Origin: Juglans regia
Taxonomy: Eukaryota; Streptophyta; Magnoliopsida; Fagales; Juglandaceae
Assembly (NCBI RefSeq): GCF_001411555.2
Contig: NC_049903.1
Location: 32,591,083 to 32,655,082, forward strand
Direction: 5' to 3'
Length of the DNA: 64,000 bases
The position numbers and the translations under genes were made by a program. The notes under the pieces were generated by a model. It saw only the letters and a program-made list of their open reading frames with translations. It had not been told where the DNA came from and searched no databases. This document shows, piece after piece, positions 46,644 to 57,895 of the stretch (position 1 is the first letter of the stretch; each line of letters starts with the position of its first letter).

Positions 46644-47303
46644 ATGTTTGACTTGATTCATTGTGATATATGGGGTCCATTTGCTACTATTTCTTACTTT
46701 GATTTTTTATTTTTCCTAACCATAGTTGATGATTTCACACGATGTACTTGGGTATACATGCTTAAGGCAAAGTCTAAAGTGTCACTTTTACTTAAAAAAT
46801 TTTGTAAAATGGTAGCAACACAGTTTAATGTTTTTGTCAAAATTATAAGATTAGACAATGGACTAGAATTTTTTCTCACTGAATTCTATAATGAAAATGG
46901 TATTTTGCATCAAAGAAATTATGTAGAAACTCCACAACAAAATGAAGTAGTTGAAAGAAAATATCAACACTTACTAAGCACAACTAGAGCCTTAATGTTT
47001 CAAGCAAATATTCCTTTAACTTTTTGGAGTGATTGTGTACTAGCTATGGCACACATTATAAACAGAATTCCAACTCCTCTTTTTAAAAATAAAACACCTT
47101 ATGAAATGATTTTTAATAAAACACCTAATCTTTCTCATCTCAAGATTTTTGGTTGCCTTTGTTTTGCATCTACACTTCAAACTCATAGACATAAATTTGA
47201 TCCAAGAGCTACCAAATCCATATTTCTAGATTATACTTCTAATGCTAAAGGTTACAAATTAATGGACCTTAACACCAACAAAAAACTCATATCTATTCTA
47301 TGA
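46644..47303 (+). pseudogene. Copia integrase
   Basis: A 219-residue open frame covering the integrase core: HCDIWG (first Asp), RLDNG (second Asp) and the Glu in NEVVERKY (in place of the usual NGVVERKH), followed by the conserved FWSDCVLAMAHIINRIPT and GCLCFAST blocks. The DDE residues are retained, but neighbouring frames are broken and the frame stops at 47301. Confidence 0.85.
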
Positions 47304-47799
47304 AACTATCTTTCTCTTTGCAGCTTTTTCTACTAAATATGAAAATCACTCATTCTTATTTCCTCTTTCAGAATTTTCCTATGATTCTTTTCATATCAAT
47401 CCACATGTTTTTCCTGGTCAGAGTCCATCATTAGCTTTGTTTATTGATGAACATATTTCATCTAATGATCAAATTATCCCACAAACTTCATCTAATGATT
47501 AGTACCTTTTAAGTATTGACCAGGCTGTTCATCATAACACTTCAAATAGCCCACACATAAGAAAATCCTCTCGAATTAGACAAACACCTACTTTTCTGCA
47601 GGACTATTATTGTGGCAATGTTTCTTCAAATGCAAACCATTCATCTCCTTCTACTGGTTGCTCTTCTACCAAAGGTAATATCTATCCTATTTCCTCTTTT
47701 CTTTCTACTAGTCGATTGTTAGCTTCACATAAAATCTTTCTTGCTCCAGTTTCAAATTTTCCAGAACCTAAAACTTACAAACAAGCTGTTAAACTGCCA

Positions 47800-48820
47800 G
47801 AATGGTAGACAACTATGAAAAATGAACTTGATGTTTTAGAGTTAAATAAAACCTGGGAGCTTGTTACTCTTCATAAAAATAAACAGATCATTGGTTGTAA
47901 ATAGGTATTTCGAGTCAAATACAAGGCGGATGGAATTATAGAAATGCATAAAACTAGACTGGTGGCAAAAGGTTACACTCAGCAAGAAGGATTAGACTTC
48001 TTTGATACTTTTTCTTTTGTAGCTAAGATAACCTATATTCGATTATTACTTGTTGTTGTTGCAATTAAATATTGGCATATTCACCAACTAGATGTAAATA
48101 ATGCACTTTTATATAGTGATTTGCATGAGGATGTCTATATGGAGTTGTCTCCTGGATTGATTGTTAAAGGGGATAACAAGGTTTGCAGGCTTCTCAAAAG
48201 TTTTTATGGGTTAAAGCAGGCTTCTAGACAACTGTTTGCAAAGTTATCCACTGCTCTTCTTAGCTATGGTTTTGTTCAAAGCAATTCTGATTGCTCTTTG
48301 TTCATAAAAAAAATCTGCAACTTCTTTCATGGCACTACCAGTATATGTAGATGATGTATTACTAGTTAGTGACAGTTTACTAGAAATTCAGTTGTTAAAG
48401 ACTTTTCTGCATGATAAGTTTACCATCAAAGTCCTAGGGCAGCTCAAATATTTCCTTGGTTTGAAAGTAGAACGATCAAAAATTGGCATTTCTCTCTACC
48501 AGAGAAAGTATGCATTAGACATACTTCAAGATATTGGTATTATTGGTTCAAAGGTTACTGCTTTCCCAATGGAGTCTAATCTCAAATTAACTGACACTAA
48601 TCCTAATCTCTATGAGGATCCACTAGCTTATAGAAGACTTGTTGATAGACTGCTCTACTTAACAATTACAAGACCAGACTTAGCCTATTCTGTTAAGGTT
48701 CTAAGTCAATTTCTTGCTAAACCTCCTATTAGTCACTATCAAGCAGCAATTAGAGTATTAACATATTTGAAGGCTACACTAGGACAAGGTCTATTATTTT
48801 CATCCTCATTAGAATTGTAG
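47800..48820 (+). pseudogene. Copia reverse transcriptase, frameshifted
   Basis: 47944-48354 encodes [20 protein letters not shown] and [17 protein letters not shown]; 48329-48820, in another frame, encodes YVDDVLL (catalytic Asp pair) and LKYFLGLKVERSKIGISLYQRKY. The frame switch near 48330-48350 falls just before the active-site box. Stops upstream at about 47806 and 47902. Inactive. Confidence 0.85.
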
Positions 48821-49059
48821 CTCAAAAATTTCTCAGACAGTGACTGGGCAGGTTGTATTGATACTCGAATAAATGTTACAGGTTTTGCAATCTTTTTGGG
48901 CAAGTCACTAATTTCATAGAAGTCTAAAAAGCAAGCAACTATTAGTAAATCTTCTGCGGAAGCAGAATATCGAACACTTGCTAGCAACTACTTGTGAAGT
49001 TCAATGGCTACTTTATGCTTTACAAGACTTACACATCAATCATCCTCAGCTAACATTAT
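48821..49059 (+). pseudogene. Copia RNase H, first part
   Basis: Reads [23 protein letters not shown] and KSSAEAEYRTLA, the Copia RNase H core, with stops at 48820, 48918 and a frame change at about 48990. It ends at CTCAGCTAACATTAT, where the first insertion starts. Confidence 0.8.
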
Positions 49060-49635
49060 TGTAACGCCCCGTTCCCGCATGTGGTTAGAGAGTTACTTCT
49101 TATCACTCAAACTCACATTCTAACAATATATTTATAGACTCCAAATTCCCAATATCATATAAAAAATTTTGGTTCAAATTAATTTACTCAATTTAATCAA
49201 TCTCCCAAAATGTCAAGTCATCAGTACATAACAAAATTTCTTAATAAAACTCATCAATAATCATAGAAACGTTCTATGCTTAATCCATTATACTTAAATC
49301 ATCTCACCTATATTTCATAATTTTGATCCTCAACTGAAAAATCTAAATTATCTGAAAAATATTGTAGAGATAAAGGGTGAGTTATCAACAACTCAGTAAG
49401 CAGAAAGCATATACTAATATGTAAACATAAGCATTTTCAAAATTTAGAATGCAGAACAAAATATTTACTTTCAAAATGTTGAATCAGAAACATTTACTTT
49501 TAGAATGCAAAATCAAAAAATGTTATAAAAAATATTAGAGCGAAACTTTCAGAAAACATTATTATTAAAAAATCCTTTGGCATATCAAAATCTGAAACAG
49601 CATCTTCATACCATATCAGAGCATCACATCGGGAT

Positions 49636-49815
49636 AGATACCATGTTTAACCCCGTGATATGGTTATAAACCATTATTATACCCGTGACGAGTTGTATGC
49701 CACTATTATACCCATGACGGAACCATATACCATGTTTAACCCCCGTGATAAGATTATAAACCACCATTATACCCGTGGTGGGGTCGTATGCCACTATTAT
49801 ATCCATGGCGAGGCC
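49636..49815. repeat. two ~91-bp tandem units in insertion A
   Basis: 'taccatgtttaaccccgtgat' occurs at 49638 and 49729; each unit also contains 'ttataaaccattattatacccgtg' and 'gtatgccactattatacccatg', themselves half-unit relatives. A regular array inside the LTR-like sequence. Confidence 0.85.
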
Positions 49816-50849
49816 TTAACAGAAACCGAACAGAGGCAACATCGAAAACATATCATATTCAGATACAGAATCAGAAATTCATGCCAAGATTTTCATATGA
49901 CACATAATATCAAAACACAGTACTAAACAGCTTTCGATCCTTTCACATATTCAAAATAACATAGTCAAAACAATTTCATTTAATCAAAGCAAACCTTTAG
50001 ATCTCATATTTGCTCTTTTTGCACAATTTAGAAACGGGATGCAATAAAATAAATTCATGTCTACATCAGTCATGACAGAAAATACTTCATTCATATACAG
50101 ATTCCATGAATATACAGAACACATATCTGAGTTGTTTTTAGGTTTCTTTTCAAAGCAATCATGCATATTTTTAAAATCAACCTCGTTTCATTTCTTTTAT
50201 GCAAAGTCTAGTATAGGAACCTGCTTACCTGAACTTTTAACTTTTTCTGAATTTTTCCACAACAGTGCCAAACGAGTATCAACTGTCGCCTATAAAATAC
50301 ACGTAACTTATGTAAGTCTCCAATTTATCGAGTACTTCGTAATAAAAGCCTGAGATATTAAGAAAAATCTAAATTCTTCTTAAAGTCTAAACATCATCGA
50401 AATCCTAAAATATCTACTCTCCCCAAAATGCTTTGATTTTCACAAAACTTCTCCAAATGAAAACACGATTAAAACCTAACATCATATTATTCCATAAATT
50501 GGTCTTATAATATTTTCTATGCAGACACGTGGCCTTGACATCAAACTATACCCATTAACCAATAATTCCAGTTGTGGCCCATAAACATGTCAGCCATAAT
50601 GCAGCATAGCCTATCCCAATTTAATACATATTCTACCAAAGTTTGACTATAAGGACATTTTAGTAATGAGGAAAACTTGTATGTAAGAGACTGAAAACTA
50701 AAACACTCAAAGGGAAATAATGGCTTACGGGAGGAAACCAGCGTGCGACCCAAGGCAACACACCACAACTCATAGAGAGCAAAGGAGTCGCGACGGGGCT
50801 GGGTGAGGTGGATGGTGGTGCTTGCCATAACAGCATAACAGATCACAAT

Positions 50850-50850
<1 letters not shown>

Positions 50851-50902
<52 letters not shown>
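50851..50902. repeat. (GT)n(GA)n microsatellite
   Basis: About 18 GT units followed by eight GA units within insertion A. Confidence 0.95.
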
Positions 50903-52005
50903 TGGTGGCTTTAGGGTGGCGTAGGTGCCCGGGCGGCACTCCTATGCAGGTGCTGACGTCCACGACTGGGTGGCTTGGCAGGAACTGTCATGCTTTGAGG
51001 AAGAGAAAATGTGCCCTGTTTTAGGTGTAGAAAATAGGGGCATTTCCATTGGTAGTTTCCATGGTGGTTCACTGTGGCCATGGCTTAGTTTAACATGGAG
51101 GGGCATGTAGGGCAATAGAGGCAGAGCATCGCTATGGTGACTTTTGATGGACTAGAGGAACTAGGTAGCTTTCGATTGGTTCTGGTGCTACCCTCAATGA
51201 TGTCGATAGGTGGTTGCTAAGCGGAGAAATTGGGCGGTACTATCTACTCCCCGACGTGCATGGTGAGGTTAGGTCCTCTGCTAGGCAATATCAATTTATA
51301 GGAGGGGGAGGGCAATGGTGGTTTCACGTTGAGTTTGTGATGGTCTCATTGTGCAGCAACTTGGGTCTTCATGTTGGTTCACAAGGAGGTGGTTCCATGA
51401 GATGGCGGTTGGCGGTTGTGGCTGGGTGGAATTTTCGACATGGGAGAGAGAGTCCTCATGCTGTTGGGGTGGTGAACGTGGGGTAAGGGGTTGGTCTTTG
51501 ATATCACGCATGAGGCTTACGGTGATGCATGTATGGTGATTGTTAGGACTACCATTCGGTTGTTGCCGTGAGGAGTGCGACGGGACTGTGGACTGGAGTT
51601 TGCAGTGGTTGATTTTGGACTTTCATGTCTTGGGGGGCCGATACCGATCTCATGGGCTCGGGCTTTTTGCCCATTTCAAATATTTGGCCCATGTTTCATA
51701 GTGAACAAAAAGAAGTTAATAAATGGGCTCTTCCCTGAGTTTTAGGCCCTAACTCAACCTTAAAAAAATATATACTTGTTCCATAAATTTTCTCGGCCCA
51801 TAAAAAGATTTTCCATCCGACTCAAAAATATTTTAAGGAAAATACTAAAATAGCAAGCCCATTAATAAAAATTCGATATCCGCTAAAATACAATTTGGAC
51901 CCACAATCAATATAAAAAAAATACTTGAAAATTAACTAGACTCTTCATACATATAAATCCAAAAACATTTTAAAAAGCGGCTTGGTGCTAGACCCGAATG
52001 TTATA

Positions 52006-52131
52006 ATTACTCTATACTGAGAGCAAGTCAGCTTTGTTTATTGCCACAAACTCAGTCCAACATGAAAGAACCAAGCATATCCAAATTGATTGTCATCTTG
52101 TTAGAGAGAATATACAACAGATGTGGCGTCC
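52006..52131 (+). pseudogene. Copia RNase H, middle piece between the insertions
   Basis: 126 bp that read [20 protein letters not shown] and [10 protein letters not shown], the conserved 'NPVFHERTKHIEID' section of Copia RNase H. It lies between insertion A and insertion B and proves that both landed in one element. Confidence 0.9.
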
Positions 52132-54491
52132 TTGACCTCCACGTATTATTTTTGTGGAGTTCGTGACACCGGGATGATGACTATACGGATCACGCACCCC
52201 AACAACCAGTGCTCAGAGTGTGTACAATCATGCAATAAGTGTACAAAATAATATATGCAGCGAAAAAATAAAAAAGGTCTTTTTTTATTAAGTACCAGAA
52301 TTATTCAAAAACAGAAAAGTAACTTTACAAGGATTAAACAGTAATCCGACAGATAAATTAAAAACAGGAAATAACATAAAGGAAACAAATCTCATAACGT
52401 TGAACAGTAATTCAGCAAGTCAAACCTCCGGCGGAGCTGATCCCTCGAGCTCTGCGTAAGACTCTACGCCACCATAAGACGAAACCGTAAGGTAAAACAC
52501 CACAATGAGATTATGACATCTCAGCAAGTAACTAACCAAAAATAGCATCCAAGAGATATATAAAAATAACACGCGTTTCCATACAGACATAATCCACATA
52601 AAACAACACCATATGTTCTTTTCTTAAAATACCTTTTTTTTTAACCACTCACGCCAAAAATTTCATTTTTGGTTCAATCACAACCATTAATTAATAAGCA
52701 TGCGCCACAGTCTCCCTATGGACCGTCCGCACGACCTGGCTTTCATTGTCACATCACGAGTAACGTGTCACATCACGGGTAACGTCCGTGCATGAGATTT
52801 CGTAACGAGCGATGCCCAGTTCTGCGCCCAACATGTACATGGACAAGCATCCTCTAACCTCACTAGCCAAAGATCACGGACTCGATACGAGAGCATTACC
52901 ATCTCGTCCGTTCCTGTCGTCGCCCTACGACAACTCAGGGACGTCACGTCAGTCTGTTACACTCCTGAGTGACTAGAGGAGCTCCACTGAGTTACCATTA
53001 CAAACAGACCACGTGACATCACAACACGTTTTTAATGAAAATCAATAATATACATTTCAACAATTAATAGGAATATACAATTAAAATAATTCATTTACAT
53101 AAAAATATTCCTTTAATTACAATTTCACCATTTTACAAATACAAGTAAAATTCCGTCCTCCAAACCGGCCCAAGACCCAATTCTAACAACTACAATTTAC
53201 AACTCAACGCTTCCACGGCCCAAGGCCCAAATCCAACAGATCAGTACAATCAACAGTACAACAGAAACCACTGTTTATAAAATACAATTACAATAATTAT
53301 ATTATAAAACTGAAAAATTACATACACACGAAGATTGGAAATAATCTGAAAGATCAAGCGAAAGGGCGTTGCTTAAGGCGGCGATACACGGCAGAACAGT
53401 GCCCAAAAATTGGGTTTTATCACATGGCAACAACAAACACAAACCGATTTATTTTCCCTCAAATTAGAACAAAACCAAGCACAACAAAATCTCAAGCTCT
53501 CGGATTTAACACCTAAAACTCACAATTTCATAATCAAAAAGCACTCGGCACAACCACTCGGGCTCACTCCAAAATTCACAGACCAAACACTCAAATTACT
53601 AAGAGATAAAAAGCTTAAGAGAGAAATATAATCAGGAACTCGGAACCCCCAAAAGATGAGGAACCCGTGGCCTATTTATAGGCCAAATGTGGCGGTTTGC
53701 GAATCATGCGTGTCGCACAGATGGGGGAAGAAAAAATGGCAGCTCAACGGAGAGCACAGCCGTACGACACGGAGAAGATCACGCAAGCTGGAGGTGGAAG
53801 TTGGTGGTGGCCGTGCGAAGCCACGGTTTGACAACAGATGGTTGCCAAAGGACACGGGGGCAACCGATGAAGCTTGAGGTGGAGAGTGGTGGCCGCGTGG
53901 GGTGGCAGCTAGACAGCTAGCATTCGGAGCCGCAACCGAGCGACATGGAGCTGCCTTGGGAAGGTGGAGGTGGCTCGTGGCAGCTGCTGCGTGGGGCTCG
54001 AAGGAAGAAGAAGAAGAAGAAGGGGCGTGCGGTGCATGAAGAGAAACTTATGAAACTCTAAAGGGTTCACTTCCAAACGGTGCCGTTTTGATAAGTGGGG
54101 GGCTGGGTTTACACGGGCCACACGGGCTGGGCTGGGCTGGGTATTCGGGCTGGGCTGGGCTAGGCTGGGCTGGGTCAATCAAGCACACGGGTTGGGCTTC
54201 AATCACAAGGCTAGGTTTAAAACAAAAGGCTGGCTTCGGGCTTCACACAATCACGGCCCAAAAACACACACACAGAGCCCACAAATAAATAATCACTACA
54301 AATAAAATTACACAAAAATAAAATAATAATAAATAAATAAAAAGTAAGGGAATAAAACTCAAAATAAAAACATACCAAAATAAATTATAAAAACAATAAT
54401 TAAATAAAATAACACATTAATCAATTAAAATAACAAAATAACACCCCAATTTAATGGATTTAAAAGATAAGTAAAAATTAGAGATCTCACA
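52132..54491 (-). mobile_element. solo-LTR-like insertion B (2.4 kb) in the Copia element
   Basis: Plus-strand ends TGTGGCGTCCTTGACC.. and ..AGAGATCTCACA; flanks ACAGA (52127-52131) and ACATA (54492-54496), 4 of 5 identical. Excision with one duplication joins ..ENIQ to HNLIKPFYIPS in frame. On the minus strand it starts TGTGAGATCTC and has a strong TATA (cctataaatagg, about 53690-53675), so I place the LTR on the minus strand. No protein domain was recognised; plus-strand frames near 53656-53920 are compositional. Confidence 0.75.
54003..54185. repeat. (GAA)n and GGGCT-type simple repeats in insertion B
   Basis: A GAA run at 54003-54023 and a run of 'ctgggctgggctgggct' units at 54126-54175. 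The Gly/Trp-rich open frame across the latter is an artefact of the repeat. Confidence 0.9.
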
Positions 54492-54637
54492 ACATAACCT
54501 TATAAAGCCGTTCTACATTCCTTCAAGACTACAACTGGCAGACATACTCACAAAGCACCTTGGTTCACTACATTTTCATCATACTCTTTGCAAGATGAAC
54601 ATTCTCAATATCCATGTTCATCTTGACGAAGAGTGTT
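54492..54637 (+). pseudogene. Copia RNase H C-terminal end
   Basis: Reads LIKPFYIPSRLQ-LADILTKHLGSL..FHHTLCKMNILNIHVHLDEE then a stop at the start of the 3' LTR. This is the usual C-terminus of plant Copia polyproteins (ADILTK.L motif). Confidence 0.9.
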
Positions 54638-54888
54638 GAAGTATAGCTTCACTTATTGAAAATATAGAGTTAAAGTCAAAAGAAGAAAAATTCAAACTAG
54701 AGAAGAAGAATTAATATTCTCTTAATTATGTTATTAAGTTCCTATTCTAGTATAAATACAGTGTAAACTTTGTAAATACAATTCATTCATTACGCTCAAT
54801 TCAATACATTTTCACTTTTCTCTCCACTGTTGCTATTACTCTCTACCTTCATCAAATTCTCAGTTGAGTTTTCATCAAGTTCTTGACA
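54634..54888 (+). repeat. putative 3' LTR of the Copia element
   Basis: Begins TGTTGAAGTATAGC directly at the end of the coding region and ends about CTTGACA (54888), 255 bp, containing 'gtataaatacagtg' (54754-54767) as a TATA region. Its pair was not found at the 5' end. Confidence 0.6.
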
Positions 54889-55221
54889 ACTAGCATGTTT
54901 GAGTCACCTCCAATGATAACTTTCTTTAAATTTTTTGCCACAACTTCCTGTAATGCCATTAATGCTAGTGTGGCGTCTTCAATATTTGGATTAGTGCTGC
55001 TTATGAAGCTTGGTTGTATTCATTCACTTTCTCTCGTCTTTTTTTTTTTCCTAACCATTAGTTAAATTTAGAGAAATTTGGCATTGAAGAAGTGACAAAA
55101 ATACTACTGAAATGCTAAATAATCTGTATATCAAGGACAATTCAGGTTAATTACACCGTTCTTCTTAGGTAATACAACATGATCATTTCTTCTGAATTAC
55201 ACGGGACTTTGCGGCCTTTGA
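54889..55221. other. no recognised feature
   Basis: Spacer between the Copia element and the next open frame; contains a T-rich tract near 55040-55050 and no recognisable coding sequence. Confidence 0.45.
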
Positions 55222-55707
55222 ATGAAGGAATACAGGATGGCAATTAAAATGAGATTAACTTCAAACCGGTCGGGTGTAGATTTAACTTTTACACCTGCCA
55301 GCAGAGTTGTAATACTTAGGGGATTTATTAAAGTAACGGTGGAATCACATCCATTCTACCATATCTCTTTTCCTTTCTCTCTTTGGCCTTCTTCTCTCTT
55401 CCCTTGTCTCTCTTCTCACATCCATTTTCGTCTCCTTCAAAAGAGGTCATTTTCACCTCCCTTGAACCCATTGTTCTTCAAACTCAGACCTCCTAGAGGT
55501 CCATCATTGGATGTGGCTGACCAAAAGCTAATTAAGGCGATCTCTGAACTAGTCATGTTGAAGCGGGCAAGGATTGAGCGAATGAAAGCCTTGAAGAAGA
55601 TGAAAGCTTCTAAGTCTTCATCTTCTAACAGCAGCATCATATTTTCCATGGTGTTGACCATTCTCTTCTGTTTTGTGATACTCTTTCAAGGTAGTATTTC
55701 TGATTGA
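55222..55707 (+). CDS. possible small single-pass membrane protein
   Basis: A 161-residue open frame. The first ~90 residues look like translated leader (Ser/Pro/Phe-rich from a C/T-rich stretch). The last ~65 are more protein-like: a basic amphipathic helix (LIKAISELVMLKRARIERM, then KALKKMKA), a Ser/Asn linker and a hydrophobic segment (IIFSMVLTILFCFVILFQG), suggesting a tail-anchored protein with its basic helix in the cytosol. I do not recognise the family with certainty. 'CTTTCAAG|GTAGTA' at 55687-55694 could be a splice donor, with a possible acceptor before 'aaactctacttgc' at about 55901, giving a short different C-terminus. The true start is uncertain, and it may be a gene fragment. 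Confidence 0.45.
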   Translation: MKEYRMAIKMRLTSNRSGVDLTFTPASRVVILRGFIKVTVESHPFYHISFPFSLWPSSLFPCLSSHIHFRLLQKRSFSPPLNPLFFKLRPPRGPSLDVADQKLIKAISELVMLKRARIERMKALKKMKASKSSSSNSSIIFSMVLTILFCFVILFQGSISD

Positions 55708-56885
55708 AGTTGATGATGATTTACCTTGTATATAGCATTGTATTTTGGTTGACTGCTTAACTCGTTCTCTGTGCTTGGACTGCTACTAGACAAATTTAGA
55801 TTAATGTGCAGAAAGAATTGTATCACAACTTTGATTGTTTCAATCCTTGTGTCTATGTGAACAATAAATCGTACATTGTTTCTTCATTATTTGTTTTTCA
55901 GAAACTCTACTTGCAACTGGCTGAGGGAACCCCGCTGAATCGGCTGCATAAAAAAATTGATTCTACCTCTTTCATTTCGTTTCCTTCTCTGTCTCAGTTT
56001 TCTCTAGTTTCAGGCTCTCTCTCTCCATTTCTTCCCTTCCACTGCCACAACTGCCAACCTCAAGCCATGGCAGGCCGAGCCAGTAAATCCACCATGTCCT
56101 TTGGCACAAGATCTCATTCTCTTTTTATCGTGTTCATAAAAAACATGGTCACGAAATCAATCCAGTTTTTTACTACAACTTTCATTCACTTTTGGTATCC
56201 CTGAAAGCCCAAGAAATCAAGCCAATGTATCCAGTCTCCAATCTTCAAAGCTCCATAAAAAAAAATCCACTCGTCTAGCAATTCTTGGAATTCTTCTAGC
56301 TAGTGTCGGTATTGAGTTTGAAGTTTTAAATCCAAATTCAGTAAAATACTTCTTACCCAAAACAAGTCTGCTAAAAAAAACTAAGGGTGAGGCGTGAGAG
56401 ATGATCTTTCCTTTGAAATGGATTTTGACATGGCTTCAACACCACGACCACCAACGCCATCATATGGCGACAAAATTCAAGCTAAAGTGCAAGCTTTTCA
56501 AGGCCTTTCTAAGAGATCCTGATCTCAAACGAACGAGTTTTGTGCTTTTGAAAGGAAATATTTGCTTGTTTACGGTGATGTTAGAAATAATCTCACACTT
56601 TTGGGTTTCTTTTGGTTTTGTTTTGAATGTTTGGAAAATAGGTTTAAGGAAAGTGAAATGCATATGGGTTGGCGTAGAATTTTCTGTACATAGAATTTTC
56701 TGCAGTAAATTCTCTACGCGATCTGTGCGAAATGCTCTCACTCAAATATGAAATTTTTCTCAAATCTTCTTCCCGAGGTTATACTTTTTCTCTAATGTTT
56801 ATAGTCAGATGAATTATCTTTCTCAAATGTCTACTTCTTCTCAGATGTCTACTATTCCTGAGATTCTACTTTTCTCAAATTTCTG
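55708..56885. other. no confident gene
   Basis: Plus-strand frames at 55806-56204 and 56401-56751 have no recognisable domain and biased composition (Phe/Ser-rich). A leader-like C/T stretch lies near 55985-56050, followed by atggcaggccgagccagtaaa at 56068, which opens only a short frame. Nothing else recognised. Confidence 0.45.
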
Positions 56886-57260
56886 TCTTTTTTTTTTTTT
56901 TTGGAAAGAGGACGGGACCCCAATTTTATTAAGAAAACCCTCACTTGTGGCGGAGGAAAACCGTGATTACAATCCAGAGGTCTGGGAGTTACACATAAGC
57001 AAAAAGGACCAAAACCCAGACCTCGCAAAAAACCTAGACCTCAAGATAAAAACCAATATTAAGGAAAGTACATTGGACTCAAGATAACCAATCTTAAGAT
57101 CACCTGCAAGAAAAAGTTAGCTTAAGCAAGTAAGAGGAAGTGTAAAAACCAGCTAAAGTAAGTGAATACCTCAGTACGATGTACGCAAATAGGGAAATCC
57201 AATTCTATCCATGCGCAGAAGCCCTCTTAATTTACTAGGCAAATTACCACGATCCTCAGA
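56886..57260 (-). mobile_element. LINE 3' end with poly(A) tail, minus strand
   Basis: A poly-T run at 56888-56902 followed by ggaaagaggacgggaccccaattttattaagaaaaccctcac, i.e. on the minus strand a 3' UTR with 'cttaataaaattggggtccc' then poly(A). The adjacent sequence to about 57260 shows no coding block. A 5'-truncated LINE (or related retroposon) insertion. Confidence 0.55.
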
Positions 57261-57621
57261 CCACTCCAAATTTCTGACGTAGAAGTCAACCGATTATACC
57301 GCGGTTGCATACCACGTTTGTATATAGCAGTTCCTTTTTCTTTTTTTTTTCTTTTTCTTTTTGTGTTTGCTATTTAGTGAACTAGCAGCCTAGCAGTTAG
57401 ATAAATAATTATGGTTTTTTCCTTTTCATGGTTTTGTTTTCCACTTTCCCATCCCAGCATTTGTGGAGATTGTGTTAAATCTGCCCCGAGCACTTCAGCA
57501 AATGTCACAGCAGACTAGCAAATGATTCTTGACTAGTGTATTCGGATTTGTACAAAGCTATGGCAGAAGACATTGACCAATGTATTCTTGACTAGTGTAT
57601 TCGGAAATTGCCCTTTTCTTA

Positions 57622-57797
57622 ATGAGAAATGATACTTGCAGTCGTGAGTGTGCAAGCGCCGTACAGTCGTTTTGAAAAAAGTAAATAAATATGAGATCCA
57701 CATAAAAAAAAAATTTAATTTTTTAATAGTTAACCCCACTCTTTTTCAAAGTAACTACACGACATTTGCACACTTCACAACTATATGTAACATTACT
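57622..57797. mobile_element. MITE with ~55-bp terminal inverted repeats
   Basis: Left arm 'aatgatacttgcagtcgtgagtgtgcaagcgccgtacagtcgttttgaaaaaa' pairs with the right arm, whose reverse complement begins 'aatgttacatatagttgtgaagtgtgcaaatgtcg'. The centre is 'aatatgagatccacat' plus A/T runs. The same layout is at 6155-6312. Confidence 0.85.
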
Positions 57798-57858
57798 CTT
57801 TATTCATATTAATGCATATTAGTTTCTTGGCGATACAGATCTCTCGGTGCTTGGTTCT

Positions 57859-57895
57859 CACATCTATGCTTTGTTTCGGAGCAAGCATAGATGTG
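57859..57895. repeat. perfect 13-bp hairpin
   Basis: cacatctatgctt (57859-57871) and aagcatagatgtg (57883-57895) are exact reverse complements around an 11-base loop. Role unknown; no Helitron-type CTRRT end follows. Confidence 0.85.

Larger units (their letters stand above)
49060..52005. mobile_element. solo-LTR-like insertion A (2.9 kb) in the Copia element
   Basis: Starts TGTAACGCCCCGTTCCCG and ends GACCCGAATGTTATA, with ATTAT (49055-49059) before and ATTAC (52006-52010) after, a 4-of-5 target duplication. Excising it with one duplication joins the RNase H reading in frame (..[16 protein letters not shown]..). No coding sequence for gag or pol was seen and no second LTR copy inside, so it reads as one long LTR. 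If GGGGCGTTACA is the 3' end, the LTR is on the minus strand. Open frames at 50541-51540 are in low-complexity or G-rich DNA. Confidence 0.75.
44560..54888 (+). mobile_element. Copia retrotransposon, mutated and interrupted by two LTR-type insertions
   Basis: Gag starts at 44898, followed by protease, integrase, reverse transcriptase and RNase H up to 49059. The RNase H continues at 52006-52131 and ends at 54492-54637. A putative 3' LTR follows (54634-54888). A partial primer-binding motif (TTGGTAT) overlaps the gag start codon region at 44890. I could not find a matching 5' LTR upstream of 44898, so the 5' end may be rearranged. Frames are broken in many places. Confidence 0.8.

Noticed and set aside
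50541..51540. Several open frames (up to 140 aa) in the G/T-rich part of insertion A
   Set aside because: They overlap on both strands, include the (GT)n tract and show no domain; compositional.
53410..54288. Open frames in insertion B
   Set aside because: Low-complexity sequence (GGGCT repeats, GAA repeats) with overlapping frames on both strands and no domain.
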